Of a stretch of DNA of 27,514 nucleotides, positions 1 to 9,969 are shown piece after piece. The notes below the pieces were generated by a model. That model saw nothing but the letters and a program-made list of their open reading frames with translations. It made no database searches and was not told where the DNA came from. Numbering within the stretch: the first letter of the stretch is position 1; each line of letters begins with the position of its first letter. The stretch comes from Actinomortierella ambigua (Eukaryota; Mortierellomycota; Mortierellomycetes; Mortierellales; Mortierellaceae), in contig JAAAJB010000480.1 in NCBI GenBank assembly GCA_016098155.1, positions 1 through 27,514 of the forward strand. Reading direction: 5' to 3'. The position numbers and the translations under genes were made by a program.

Positions 1-252
1 AATATACGCTTCTCGACTAGACAATATGAAGTCCAATATACAAAAGGCTTGTCCATGATATTTTCTTGTCTTTGCCTTTGCTGTCATCAACCCTAAATAC
101 CGGAGGTGAGGAGGCCCTGCTATTGGTCAAGAAGCAACTTGGTAGTATTAGATTTTGACCAATAGTCGGCTTGTATGGTATTCCAGATTCCGATTTGGAA
201 AATAGAGTGACGAGAAAACGAAAGTTGGTGTTCTCACACTCTCCATTACAAC
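1..252. other. Left-edge non-coding sequence upstream of first gene
   Basis: I see no gene here. It is AT-rich, with repeated ttggtcaa / ttgaccaa-like words near 125-165 that could be promoter elements of the gene starting at 253. An overlapping open frame beginning at 171 is an out-of-frame shadow of that gene's first exon. Confidence 0.4.
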
Positions 253-1758
253 ATGTCTACTTTGCGGAAAAGTCACTCGCAAACCCCACATTCCGCCCCC
301 CTTCTCCCGCCGCCTACACATTTTCATCAGCGGTCAGCCGGCCCATCACAATCCAGGCCAATCCGTCCTTTGCTTGCCCCTTCTGGAGTACAAAACCCCG
401 CATTCGCTCAGGAGCAGCTTGTCGCTCAACAGCAGATCTTCTTGCAACACCATCGACCCCATCAACCACCCCATTCCGTGGTATCGTCCACGTCGTCCTC
501 GAGTCATCCCCATGTCGCCAACACGCCTCCACCATCACCAGCTATGCGATTAAATGTACCGCCAGTGCATCCCAAACGCGCATTACCAACCTCAGACTCT
601 GACGAGCCGGAGGAAATTGATCCATCTATGCAGGATGACCGGCCCCCCAATCACAGTCGTTTCTTTGGCTGTCTCTCCACCGAGCCACTCATTGAGTGGG
701 TTTTGGTAGAGGGCAATCTCGATGCCACCGAGAACCCCGTATCATCTCGCCACCCTTTCAAAACAAAGACGGCAGTCTGGGAGCATTGTGCTGAGTTTGT
801 CACCAAAAAATTGCAGGCCATGATGGAGAACGATCGGAGCCTCGGGGATAAGGCAAGGAAGGAGCTGGACAAGATTCTCCAAACATCCAAGAAGGAGAAG
901 GCGAAGAAGAGGTATGAGAATGCCGCAGCAGAATGGGCGAGAGGCAAGGTGCGGCACTTGGCAAACATTGTCAGGCGAACTTGTCTCTACGTCTACAAAA
1001 GGACGGGCCAGAGGACACTTGAGGGCAAGGATCTTGATGAACAAGCAGAGAAATTATGCCCTCACTTTGCTGAGCTGAGAGATATGTTTGACAAAACCGC
1101 CACGTTCAGGATCAGCTTCAATCGGGAATCCAGCCTAAACGACGACCCACTGGAAGATAAAGGTGAGGACTGCGAGTAACTGTGATCAACTTGTGCACTT
1201 TTTGCACTTCAGAACGGCTATTAATCATCACGTCTTGATCACGTAGGGTTGGGAACAGGAACGGCTATCGACTCAGACGACGATGTCTCCCGTGTGGGAT
1301 CAGACGGAGAGGACGAAGCCAAGAGTCTTGCTGGTTCATCAGCCAAGAAACAGAAGGTCGCCGGGAAGAATTTGCCCACGGTCGACTCTGGCTTGGGTGA
1401 CATGAGGTCTATGCTACCAGCTCAGCAAGTGTCGACGACATGGGCCTCGGTATGGCAACAAGAACTAAAATTGTTGCGCGAAGAGCTGAAGACGGAGCGC
1501 GAGGAGCGTAGGAAGGAGAGGGAGAAGCTCGAGGCGAATCTTGACAGGTTAAGGGAAGCTCTCACTGTGAGGTTTGACAAGGAAAGGGATCTCATTGTGT
1601 GGTACGAAGAAAGAATCAAGGCAAGCGACGACAATCATGGCGCGGACAGAGCCAATTTGATCTCGGCGTATGAGTCCCGCTTCAGGGCGTTCGAACTGAA
1701 GGCGGAGGCGGACCGCAAAATGCGAGATGACATGCTTGTGCGAGCGTTGGCAAAATAA
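253..1758 (+). CDS. Uncharacterised two-exon protein with conserved Trp-containing domain and C-terminal coiled coil
   Basis: Exons 253-1162 and 1247-1758 join in phase across an 84-nt intron (gtgagg...acgtag, with a ctattaat branch-like site) to give 473 aa. Residues 1-130 are Pro/Ser/His-rich and probably disordered. Residues about 137-285 look like a folded domain: LIEWVLVEGN near 147, AVWEHC near 174, a basic helical stretch near 205-235, then a VYKRTGQ stretch and LCPHFAEL near 269. The second exon carries a basic KKQK patch (possible nuclear signal) and a highly charged predicted coiled coil at about 370-460. I do not know the family. Its layout recalls Myb/SANT-like proteins expanded in basal fungi and linked to transposons, which is inference from the Trp spacing only. 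The stop overlaps an AATAAA hexamer (1754-1759). The start at 253 is the first in-frame ATG. No catalytic motif is visible. Confidence 0.72.
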
Positions 1759-1765
1759 ATCGATT

Positions 1766-2185
1766 TTATACTAGCCGTTCTATGACGTTTGCCACGAGAT
1801 CGCGATACTCCACCAACATTGCTGACGCGTCGATCTCGCTTTTTTTCAGCGCCACTGGTGCCGTCTCATGTTGGACGCCTCAAGTGATGAAGTTATCAGG
1901 CCGCTTAAAGCGAGGCGTGAGGGAACAAATGCTGGTAATGCAGCTCTTGAAGTAGTTGGCAGCGGATCCAAAATGAACACCCGTCTCATCGGAAACATTG
2001 TCGAGTATGGCTGACTTGATGTCGAGACGATAAACGAGGACCTCGAACTGCTCTCGAACAGCGAGCTGAGGATTTGACCCTCTACTCTGGGACACAGGAT
2101 AGTGTCGAACTACAACCGTGTCAAGCGAAATTTTATGCGCCCCACGCATCGCTGTTGAGAGCCTCCAAGACTCGGACGCGAACAT
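1766..2185 (-). pseudogene. Coding-like minus-strand frame with internal stop; possible decayed gene of unknown family
   Basis: Reading leftward, one frame runs from 2185 to a TGA at 1880-1882, then continues open in the same frame for another 37 codons to a TAA at 1766-1768. The last stretch (SEIDASAMLVEYRDLVANV) has ordinary protein composition. I see no splice pair that would remove the TGA. More open minus-strand segments lie upstream at 2247-2525 and 2555-2845, in other frames and without good splice signals linking them. This suggests the 3' end of a broken gene converging on the gene at 253-1758 with 7 bp between stops. The family is not recognised. It could also be a chance open frame. 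Confidence 0.28.
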
Positions 2186-2994
2186 CGATGGAGGATGGCA
2201 TATGCAACACGGGGCATTTGGTCAACACGGTATAGAGGTGCCTCGATTAGTCGGTGATCCGTTGCAGTGGCTCGGCATCTTCCACTTGAAGTGGGGTGTT
2301 GTATGGACAGTACCATGGGTGCTCCAAAGCCATAGGTAAAGGCGGCCTCGGTTTGCTCGATATGGACTGTGCGGGAGAAGGGGCTTGGACTCTTGGACAT
2401 GGGGGAAACCGTACATTCATCTCGGAAATCTGATTCCAAGCTACTGATTTTATCGAGTGAATCACAGCTATTTCTCCGGAAAATGGAATATGGGGCGGCT
2501 CTGCGACAAATCTTTGCCTGAGCATTTTGTCGGAATGCCAGGTATTTCTGACGCTTATACTACACAGAACTTCAAGACTCTGTACAGTATTGGAGCTTCA
2601 AAATGAAGGACTCCAACGCTTCCGTCGAACGGACTCATCACTCTTGTCTCGAAAGCATGTGCACAGTTCTCTGTGCGCATGGCAAGCGTGCAGGCAGGGC
2701 GGCTAAGGCACCATCCAGCATTCAGTGCTAATGATGCTGGAATGTCAGGTCCTTCGACGCTGCATAGAGATTCTGGCAATAGTGAAGCACAGAGAGAAAC
2801 CATGAAACTGAGTTGTCTTGTTGTTTTAAGGAGAGATTTGCTCAAACCTTTGCGTTCCCCGCCGAACCAGCAGGGAATGCACAGCAGGCATCTTCAAAAA
2901 TGTAGATGCTTCTATTCGTCTCGAATTATGTGTTACACAGCATCACCAGCTGGTAAAAAACAACGAGAGCTGTATGCACTGCACTTGAAGAGGC
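2186..2994. other. Intergenic region, possible gene remnants
   Basis: No gene can be supported here. Several open frames of 60-110 codons exist on both strands (for example minus 2247-2525 and 2555-2845, plus 2673-2999), but none shows a recognisable motif or a splice-consistent join. The minus frames may be upstream remnants of the broken frame ending at 1766. The right end forms the promoter of the monooxygenase gene. Confidence 0.35.
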
Positions 2995-3000
2995 TATAAG
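2995..3000 (+). promoter_or_regulatory. Candidate TATA box of the FAD monooxygenase gene
   Basis: The hexamer TATAAG sits 68 nt upstream of the ATG at 3068 and is followed by an A-run and then pyrimidine-rich sequence. Position and sequence suit a core promoter, but this is a weak sequence-only call. Confidence 0.3.
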
Positions 3001-3067
3001 AGATGGAAAAAAAAGCTGCCCACTTCCTCATTCTCTTTCCTCATCGCTCCATCCCGCATTCCATCTC

Positions 3068-5181
3068 ATGGCACCTCCTCCTGAGTTCAAAGTGATTATC
3101 GGTAAGACACCGCTCTTGTGTATTTCCGAACATTCCCAATAGAGAGATGTTATATAACTTTCCCTCCTTCCTCCTCCCATAAAATATATATACAGCCGGA
3201 GCAGGTGTTGGTGGCCTGTGCCTTGCATATTTTCTGGAAATGGCTAAAATCGACTATGTCGTCCTGGAACGTGCGAACGAGTTTCCGCCTCTCGGCTCTG
3301 GAATGTCACTCTCTAGCCAGGCTATGAGGGTGTTTGACCAGCTTGGCTTGCTGGAGGACCTTTGCAAGATTGGCATTCCGACGGAAGGGTTCAAGTATTT
3401 CAACAGGGTAACAAGACAATTGACCTCGAGCGCCTATGTGTGGTAGACAGCGCAGGAGCGTAATGTCAATAAAACGAATCCACGCACTAACTTCATGCCT
3501 ATGGATTTTTGTGGATAGAAAAACGAGCTAGTCGGGACATTGAACGCCGGCTACTACTACGAGGAGCGGTAAGAGCTCTCAAGGGCTACCATGAATGACA
3601 ATCACAAAAGGATGGAGGAGTGGGCCAATCCTCACACAATTGTTTCGTTGCCATAATTCTGCAGCCATGGCTACCAAGGCATCCTGGTACCTCGGCCTGC
3701 TCTGATGAACTTCCTAGTGTCCTTGATCCCCAAAGACAAGCTCCTTTGGGGTAAAAGGGTTCTGACGACGATGCAGAACGCCCAAGGTGTATTGTGTCGA
3801 CTCACGGACCAGACAACTATACATGGCAGTATTCTTGTGGGTGCTGATGGCGCCTATTCTGCAGTGCGGCAGTCTCTTTACAAGAATATGGCGATGAAGA
3901 ACAAGCCAGCGAGCAAGTCGGACACTGCACCATTGAGGTTCGACCAATTTGGCGTCCTGGGCATCACGGAACCCATAGAAGATTTGCCGGAAGAAACGGA
4001 GGGTGGAAAGGGAGGCTGGATGCTCACGCTGCTCCCGGAAAAAGAGACGGACTGTGTAAGTTTGAAGAGGCAATTGTTTTTTCTTGTGATGCAGATTTCT
4101 TGATAAGAATATGTTGCACAACCCCTTTCTGTATTGAGCTTGGACCTCTGGGACATCCTAGCAGAGCAGCATGTCTTGAAATTTCTGGACAAACAGGTTT
4201 TTAACTTTGTCTTGAAAAGCTTGTTTATGTTATCCGTTTACCAGAAGGGCGACTGGGCTGGCGCATTGGTGGCAAAGTGTTGTCTAGTAACATGAACGAC
4301 CATGAGAACTTCCGACGTTCAGAATGGGGCGTCGAAGATATCGAGGACCTCAAGAAAGAGTGGGGCGACAGCCCAGCCCCGCTCGTCGGTAATGTCGGCG
4401 TCCTGTTTGAAAAGACCAAACACATCTCGAGGATCATGTTGGAGGAGAAGGTTTTCGACACTTGGTTTGAGGGACGTACAGTGCTCATTGGTGACGCTTG
4501 CCACAAGATGCTTCCCGCAGCCGGTCAGGTAAATTGACAACATGATAGTTAGCAATGTCTGGGGACAAAGAAAAGGTTCATTACCTAACAACGAGTCGCT
4601 TGTTTTTCACTGACCCCCTCCACAAAAGGGCACGAACCAGACGATCATGGACGCTGTCTGCATTGCCAATCTAATTCAGGAGCTATCTGCCGACTCGGCC
4701 GACGACATTAAGATAGCCTTTGATCGATACTACACGATCCGTGCTAGTAATGCCAAACAGATCGCACAGAACTCTGCACGTTTCGGCAGCCTTCTCACTT
4801 CTGTAGTAAGTGAATACCAAAAACATGGTCGATGCGCGAAGTATTATGCTGCCACCTACATGCAGAAAGGATGGAGGGCCCTGTCACCTCCACGATTTGG
4901 GACTTCTGACTCAAACGAATTGATTTTCACTCACGCGTATTTTTTTATGGGTACTGTTTTTCTTTCTCTAGGGGATGCTCGCGGACATAAAACGATACCT
5001 CTTTTTTAACATGCCCACCTCCTTGCACTTCAAAGGAACCGACGCCATTCTTGCATGCAAGCCAATCCTCAACTACATACCAAATATTCCTATGAAGGGT
5101 GTGATGCCGGACGAAACGCCGCCAATGACCGTACACGTCGGCCAACAGGATGGCAGCAACAAGGATACTGTCACGCATTGA
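3068..5181 (+). CDS. FAD-dependent monooxygenase (PF01494-type, UbiH/salicylate hydroxylase-like)
   Basis: Seven exons join in phase to 460 aa: 3068-3101, 3196-3407, 3519-3568, 3665-4055, 4220-4528, 4629-4805 and 4972-5181. The Rossmann GxGxxG is GAGVGG at residues 13-18, with the ribose-binding Glu at 36 (VVLER). A conserved Arg follows in ILVPRPALMNFL (about 105-116). The DG motif is GADGAYSAVR at about 158-167. The second FAD motif is GDACHKMLPAAGQGTN at 320-335, split by intron 5. The fourth intron ends at an unusual gaaaag acceptor (4219). The later ccag at 4244 is out of phase, and 4219 keeps the LPEGRLGWRIGG strand. Family members use NAD(P)H and FAD to hydroxylate aromatic or other small substrates; the substrate here cannot be told. 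The family is strongly expanded in Mortierella-type fungi. No other biosynthetic genes are adjacent, so a cluster is not indicated. Confidence 0.9.
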
Positions 5182-6689
5182 GATACGAATATTTACGTTT
5201 AGTTCTCACCCCATCCTGTCCTCTTCCTACGGAGATTATATAATACCTGCTTTTACTTGAAACCTCGCTTATGCTGTGACCAAATACATCTGTGCGACAG
5301 GGGCAGTGCTAGGTTGATTCATGGGCGTTCACACATATTGTCTTACTCTTGGGGAAATTATGCAACAACACCGTGTGAATTATTGCTCAATGGTAGGGAG
5401 TATGTGGTCCGAGCCTAGGCAGGCACTCACCTCACGAGCCGGGATCGCTCTTGAGAGTCTTCGTATCTTGGGTCAACGGCTAACCATTGGCCGCTGTGGC
5501 AGTACGAATGCTGGGGCAAGTTCGGTTGTGCCAGTGGAGTATTCACGGCGGGATCTAAGTAAAACTATCCTGCGCGTGTTAAGAAAAAAAATCAAGAAGT
5601 CCTTTGGATCCATTCTAGCTATTGATCTCTTGGTTGAAGTGCAGGATAGCGAGCGGAATTGACGCATAGATATCTGCGCTGATCATGTAGCCCGAGAAGC
5701 TGTGCGGTAGTTGCGTGCTGACAACTAGTCCTTGTCTACAGTCCTTGTTAGAACGAAGGTGCATGGTGGCAAGCAAATCTCTGCAGCCTGTTGGACTCTG
5801 TGGGTTCGACCCTGTGATGGAGAAGTGGATAGAAAGAGAGAGTGAGCATGTCATTTTTGTTTACTTGCAAGGACAAGATTAGGGCGCCATTTGTACATCT
5901 TCCCATTTTTTTTGACTCATGAGGTTATTTTTGTGCGTACCATCGTCTTTCAACCGGAGTCCTCCAACCTCTGTCAAGAATATGCAAGCCCATCCCCAAC
6001 CCTTATTGATCATCAGCAAGGGGCTTATCCGTGAGCTATCTAACTCTTGCTATGACTCTTGGCGATAACCAGGAAGTCCCAAAAAATAATAATGAAGGCA
6101 GAAAAAAATAACAATGAAGGCAGGGTGAGCAACTTCATTGATGTGTCTGTGTAGTTTGCTGGCCGAGGGCCTTCATGGTTTGCTGGTGGTGGGACAGGGC
6201 GAAAGATGGGGTCATATAGAGAGGATGCGCGCATTGATTTAGCGTGCATGTTCGAAGGAGAGAGGGTGAGAGAGAATAGAGAGAGCGTTGCGTGTATTGT
6301 GAGGATGGGAAAGTTGATCTCCAACGGCCTGGCCGTTTCTGCGGAAGAGAATGCGGGCGGCGAACGATCCCATTATTGGCTTTGTCAAGAAATATTAATT
6401 GATGCAAACTGTGAGTGCACCCTGCCTCTTTGCCCCACCCAACAACAGCTTGTTTCCCCAACCCAACAACTCTCCACAGAGGCTTTATTCGCCAGCTTTC
6501 TCACGCTCGACCACTCATTTTTGCCCCAGCAACGGGTGACTGCTTGTTGCTGTGTTCATTTTTGCCCTATCGTAGGTCAACGTACCTGACAGCTGCCCAG
6601 CTACTTTGAAGAAAGACACCACCAAAGAACAGAGTGGACCTCGAAAAGAGGAGAGAGGAGGGCGGGGGACAAAAAGGCCGTCGGTATTT
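5182..6689. other. Intergenic region between monooxygenase and AACS genes
   Basis: No gene is supported. Open frames such as plus 5321-5662 and minus 5615-5854 lack recognisable motifs, splice signals and leaders. The region contains a 21/22-bp tandem duplication at 6081-6123. Its right part probably holds the AACS promoter. Confidence 0.45.
6081..6123. repeat. Tandem duplication of a 21/22-bp A-rich unit
   Basis: Two near-identical adjacent copies end in aatgaaggcag. They differ by one A in the homopolymer and one t/c change, consistent with a recent slippage duplication. Confidence 0.8.
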
Positions 6690-6936
6690 TCGTCAAGGCT
6701 TTCTTCTCCTCATTCCATCTTCTTTCCGTTCTTCCTCATTCATTCTTCTCCGCATCTGTCACCTTTCTCTTTCCCTCCCCGCTCTCTTTTCCGGTCTTCA
6801 AGAGTCCTTCTCTAAAATCAGTCGTACTCCCCATAACTACCAAGGAGTTCTTATCATCCCCCCATTCCAGGAACCATCAATACCCCCACTCTCTCCTCCC
6901 TTCTCCTTCTCTAATCACAGCACACTTCCAGACTTC
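6690..6936 (+). promoter_or_regulatory. Pyrimidine-rich leader of the AACS gene
   Basis: About 250 nt immediately upstream of the AACS ATG is dominated by C and T on the coding strand (ttcttctcctc..., tctctcctcccttctcc...). Similar CT-rich tracts precede the candidate start at 14029 and that at 23518, and on the opposite strand the starts at 18188 and 21736. It therefore looks like a core-promoter/5' UTR feature in this genome. The exact transcription start cannot be read. Confidence 0.4.
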
Positions 6937-9608
6937 ATGACGATGGCAATTACAGTCGACCAGGATCAGACACAGCAGCAGGATGCCGCTGGACAAGGCC
7001 TCAACGCCAACCCTACCAAGATGTGGGAGCCTTCGAACATCGAGTCCAAGGAGATGACAAAGTTCCGCATCTTTGTCAACCAGAAGCACAACCTTTCTTT
7101 GGGTAAACTACTTTCCTCTTGATTGCAAATATAGATCCGAGAACAAAAATGACTGAAAAGTATAGGCTCATCGTAAATTCAGACTGGAGAACTAATCACA
7201 CTTGTCCTTCTCTGTTTCTCTTTTTTTTTTCTGTCTGTTTTTGATGTCGTTCTATCCTCGGATCGGATTTTTTATTAGCCAACTACGATGATCTGTGGAA
7301 GTGGTCTGTCGACGACGTCGAAAACTTTTGGGCTGCTGTGTGGGAATACACCAAGGTCATCTCTTCGACACAATGGACCAACAAGGTAAAGGAAACAGGA
7401 CATGTAGCACACAAAGCCAACTGTTTTTGTTTGTTCTTATTATCACCCAACTGCTGCAGCACCATGAAAAAAAAAAGTCCAAAGCAGCTGTTCTATTGTT
7501 GGGCCGAGAGGAAAAGGGGGGGGGGAGGGGACCTATTTCAAAGTCCCTTCTTTTTGATTTGTTGATCTGGCCATGGCCCCACTTCTGTTGGACCGTGGAA
7601 AACTCAATTGAACCTTCTCCTCTTCTCTCTCTCTCTCCCTCACCCTCTTTTGCTGCCTTTTGATCCGTACATTCTACTCGATCTCCTCCTCTTGTTCTGT
7701 GCTAACGACATGCCTTTCTCTCCCTCTATGCTGGTCTCTCTTCTCGACGTGCCTCTCTGTCTCTCTCTTTCCCGCCCTCTCTCTCTCTTGTACCAACATT
7801 TTTTTGGTTTTGTGTGGTCTTAGGTCGTTGAAACAACAGGGCCGATGGACAATTTCCCGACATGGTTCGAGGGTGCCCGGTTGAACTATGCCGAGAACGC
7901 GTTGTGGTGCCGGGACGCGCACAAGACGGCGATTATCTCGACGGGGGAGCTGCAGGCGACGCCAAAGCGACTCTCGTATGCGGCGCTGTACGAGCAAGTG
8001 TTGAAGACGGCCAAGGCAATGCGGGCAGCAGGTGTCGTCAAGGGTGATCGTGTGGCGGGCTACATTGCCAACTGTGTCGAGGCCGTGATTGCCATGTTGG
8101 CGGCAGCATCGATCGGCGCGATCTGGTCGTCGACGTCGCCCGATTTCGGCACGGTCGGTGTGCTGGATCGATTTGCACAGATCCGACCCAAGTTGCTGTT
8201 CTCGGTGAATGCGGTCGTGTACAACGGACGGCCACATGACCACGTGGGCAAGCTCAAGACGGTCCTGGAGGGTTTGGACGGCATGGTGGAGAAGGTGATC
8301 TTGATCCCGTTTGTCGAGTCGATGCCCTGTGATGCCAGCGCCGTCCCAAAGGGAATCACCTGGGACGCGTTCTTGAAGAGTGGCGAGTCGGACCCGGCCA
8401 CGGAGCTGACGTTTGAGCCGTTGCCGTTCAACCACCCGCTGTACATCTTGTTCTCGTCCGGCACGACGGGTAAACCCAAGTGCATTGTGCATTCGGTCGG
8501 TGGCATGTTGTTGCAGCACAAGAAGGAACATGTCCTCCATGGCAATCTGGGCCCGCAGGACACGTTGTTCCAGTACACGACGACGGGTTGGATGATGTGG
8601 AACTGGCTCGTCTCGGGCTTGACGTTGGGAGCGACGATTGTCCTGTTTGATGGCTCGCCCTTCAAGCCCGGCCCCGGTGCGCTCTGGGAGTTGGTTGAAA
8701 GTGAGCAGGTGACGGCGTTTGGCACGTCGGCCAAGTATCTGCAGGCGCTGGAGGATGCACAGTACAAGCCCAAGGAGCACCATGGGCTGAAGAAACTGCA
8801 CTCGATCTACTCGACGGGTTCGCCGCTAAAGCCCGAGTCGTTTGACTTTGTGTATTCGCAGATCAAGCAGGATCTGCTGTTGGGATCGATCACGGGCGGC
8901 ACGGACATTTGCTCGTTGTTTGCATCGCACTGCGCGGTCTTGCCTGTCTACCGGGGCGAGATCCAGTGCCGGTCGCTGGGCATGAAGATTGAGGCGTGGC
9001 GCGGACCGGAGGATCCCGTGGTGGGCATCAGCGGCGATCTTGTGTGCTCGCGCGTGTTCCCATGCATGCCGGTCTACTTTTGGAACGATCCCGAACATGC
9101 AAAGTACAAGGCCGCCTACTTTGACAACTATCCGGGAGTGTGGTACCATGGTGATTATGTGTGGATCAACCCCAACACGGGCGGCATCATCATGTTGGGA
9201 CGATCGGATGGTACACTGAACCCGAACGGCGTGCGGTTCGGATCGGCCGAGATCTACAACATTGTGGACACGTATTCAGAAATTGCCGACTCGCTCTGTG
9301 TGGGCCAGTCCATCTCGGGCGGCACGGACGAGCGCGTGGTCCTGTTCTTGAAGATGGCCGACCATTACCCAGAACTGACAGCGGACCTGATCCAGCGGCT
9401 GAAGGTCCATATCCGCAACCAGCTCAGCCCGCGCCATGTGCCGGCGTTTATCCTCAAGACGGACGACATCCCTTACACCATCAATGGTAAGAAGGTCGAG
9501 ATCGCAGTCAAGAAGATTATCTCTGGAAAGAAGGTCGTCCCTTCGGGAACGCTTGTCAACCCAGAGTCGCTGAACCTGTACTATGATATCCCTGCTCTTC
9601 GCGAGTGA
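6937..9608 (+). CDS. AACS: Acetoacetyl-CoA synthetase (acetoacetate-CoA ligase)
   Basis: Three exons (6937-7102, 7279-7385, 7824-9608) join in phase to 685 aa, a normal length for this enzyme. It activates acetoacetate with ATP and CoA through an acetoacetyl-AMP intermediate, feeding cytosolic acetoacetyl-CoA into sterol or lipid synthesis or leucine/ketone breakdown. N-terminal family sequence is clear (KMWEPSNIESKEMTKF; LWKWSVDDVENFW; FEGARLNYAEN, about 95-110). ANL-superfamily motifs follow in order: phosphate loop SSGTTGKPK (about 302-310), TTGWMMWNW (about 344), SITGGTD (446-452), YHGD with the ATP-binding Asp (535), GRSDGTLNPNGVRFGSAEIY hinge region (550-569), and the adenylation lysine in INGKK (Lys647). 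Exon 3 favours G/C-ending codons with many ttg, tcg and gac, suggesting good expression. Intron 1 is 176 nt; intron 2 is 438 nt and low-complexity. The first ATG has a second in-frame ATG two codons later. Confidence 0.96.
7386..7823 (+). other. Long low-complexity intron 2 of AACS
   Basis: The intron runs from gtaaag to a gtcttag acceptor and is several times longer than most introns in the window. It contains an A-run, a G-run near 7518-7526, and a long CT-rich stretch (about 7615-7800) that is far more than a normal polypyrimidine tract. Open frames inside it are artefacts. Confidence 0.85.
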
Positions 9609-9969
9609 AGAGACATTTTTGTTTTTTTCTCTTGCCTTGGCCTCTCTTTTCTTTTTCTGCGGGGCGAGAGTTTATTGGCTCTTGGTCACTTTCACATGCT
9701 GCAACAAACACATCTCATCTCCATAGCCCATATCTGATATTAAAATAATACCATTCAAAGAAGAGTCATGATTACGATGGTGTTTATTTGCCGAGAGGGA
9801 AGAAGGGGGATGTGGGTAAAGTACAAGTAGGAGTAGGGAAGTTGGAAAAAGAAAGAAAAAAAAAAAAAAGAGTCCTTTCGCTTTCGCGAGCGGATTGAGT
9901 AGGTGGTAGATGGAGAAGGTGAGAGTGAGGGATAGTGCACAAAGCACAGACGATCAACATGTACCAGTG
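9609..9969. other. Convergent 3' intergenic region (AACS / BICRA-like)
   Basis: This is the shared 3' flank of two converging genes. It is T-rich after the AACS stop, with a tattaaaataata stretch at about 9738-9750 that could serve 3'-end formation and an A-run near 9857-9869. I see no coding sequence. Confidence 0.5.

Noticed and set aside
2060..2095. gagggtcaaatcctc on the minus strand, T-arm-like
   Set aside because: The loop lacks the TTC consensus and no other tRNA arms are present.
5321..5662. 113-codon plus-strand open frame
   Set aside because: It shows no motif, leader, splice signal or recognisable similarity, and minus-strand frames over the same sequence are equally open.
5795..5825. 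gggttcgaccc motif like a tRNA T-arm / B box
   Set aside because: The flanking bases do not form a T-stem around the loop, and no acceptor, D or anticodon arms could be found.
7674..8801. 375-codon minus-strand open frame
   Set aside because: It is antisense to AACS exon 3 and its intron. The opposite frame has full ANL-family motifs, and the antisense product is Arg/Gln-rich without motifs.
3068..9608. Monooxygenase plus AACS as a metabolite gene cluster
   Set aside because: AACS is a primary-metabolism enzyme, 1.7 kb separates the two, and no synthase, transporter or regulator is nearby.
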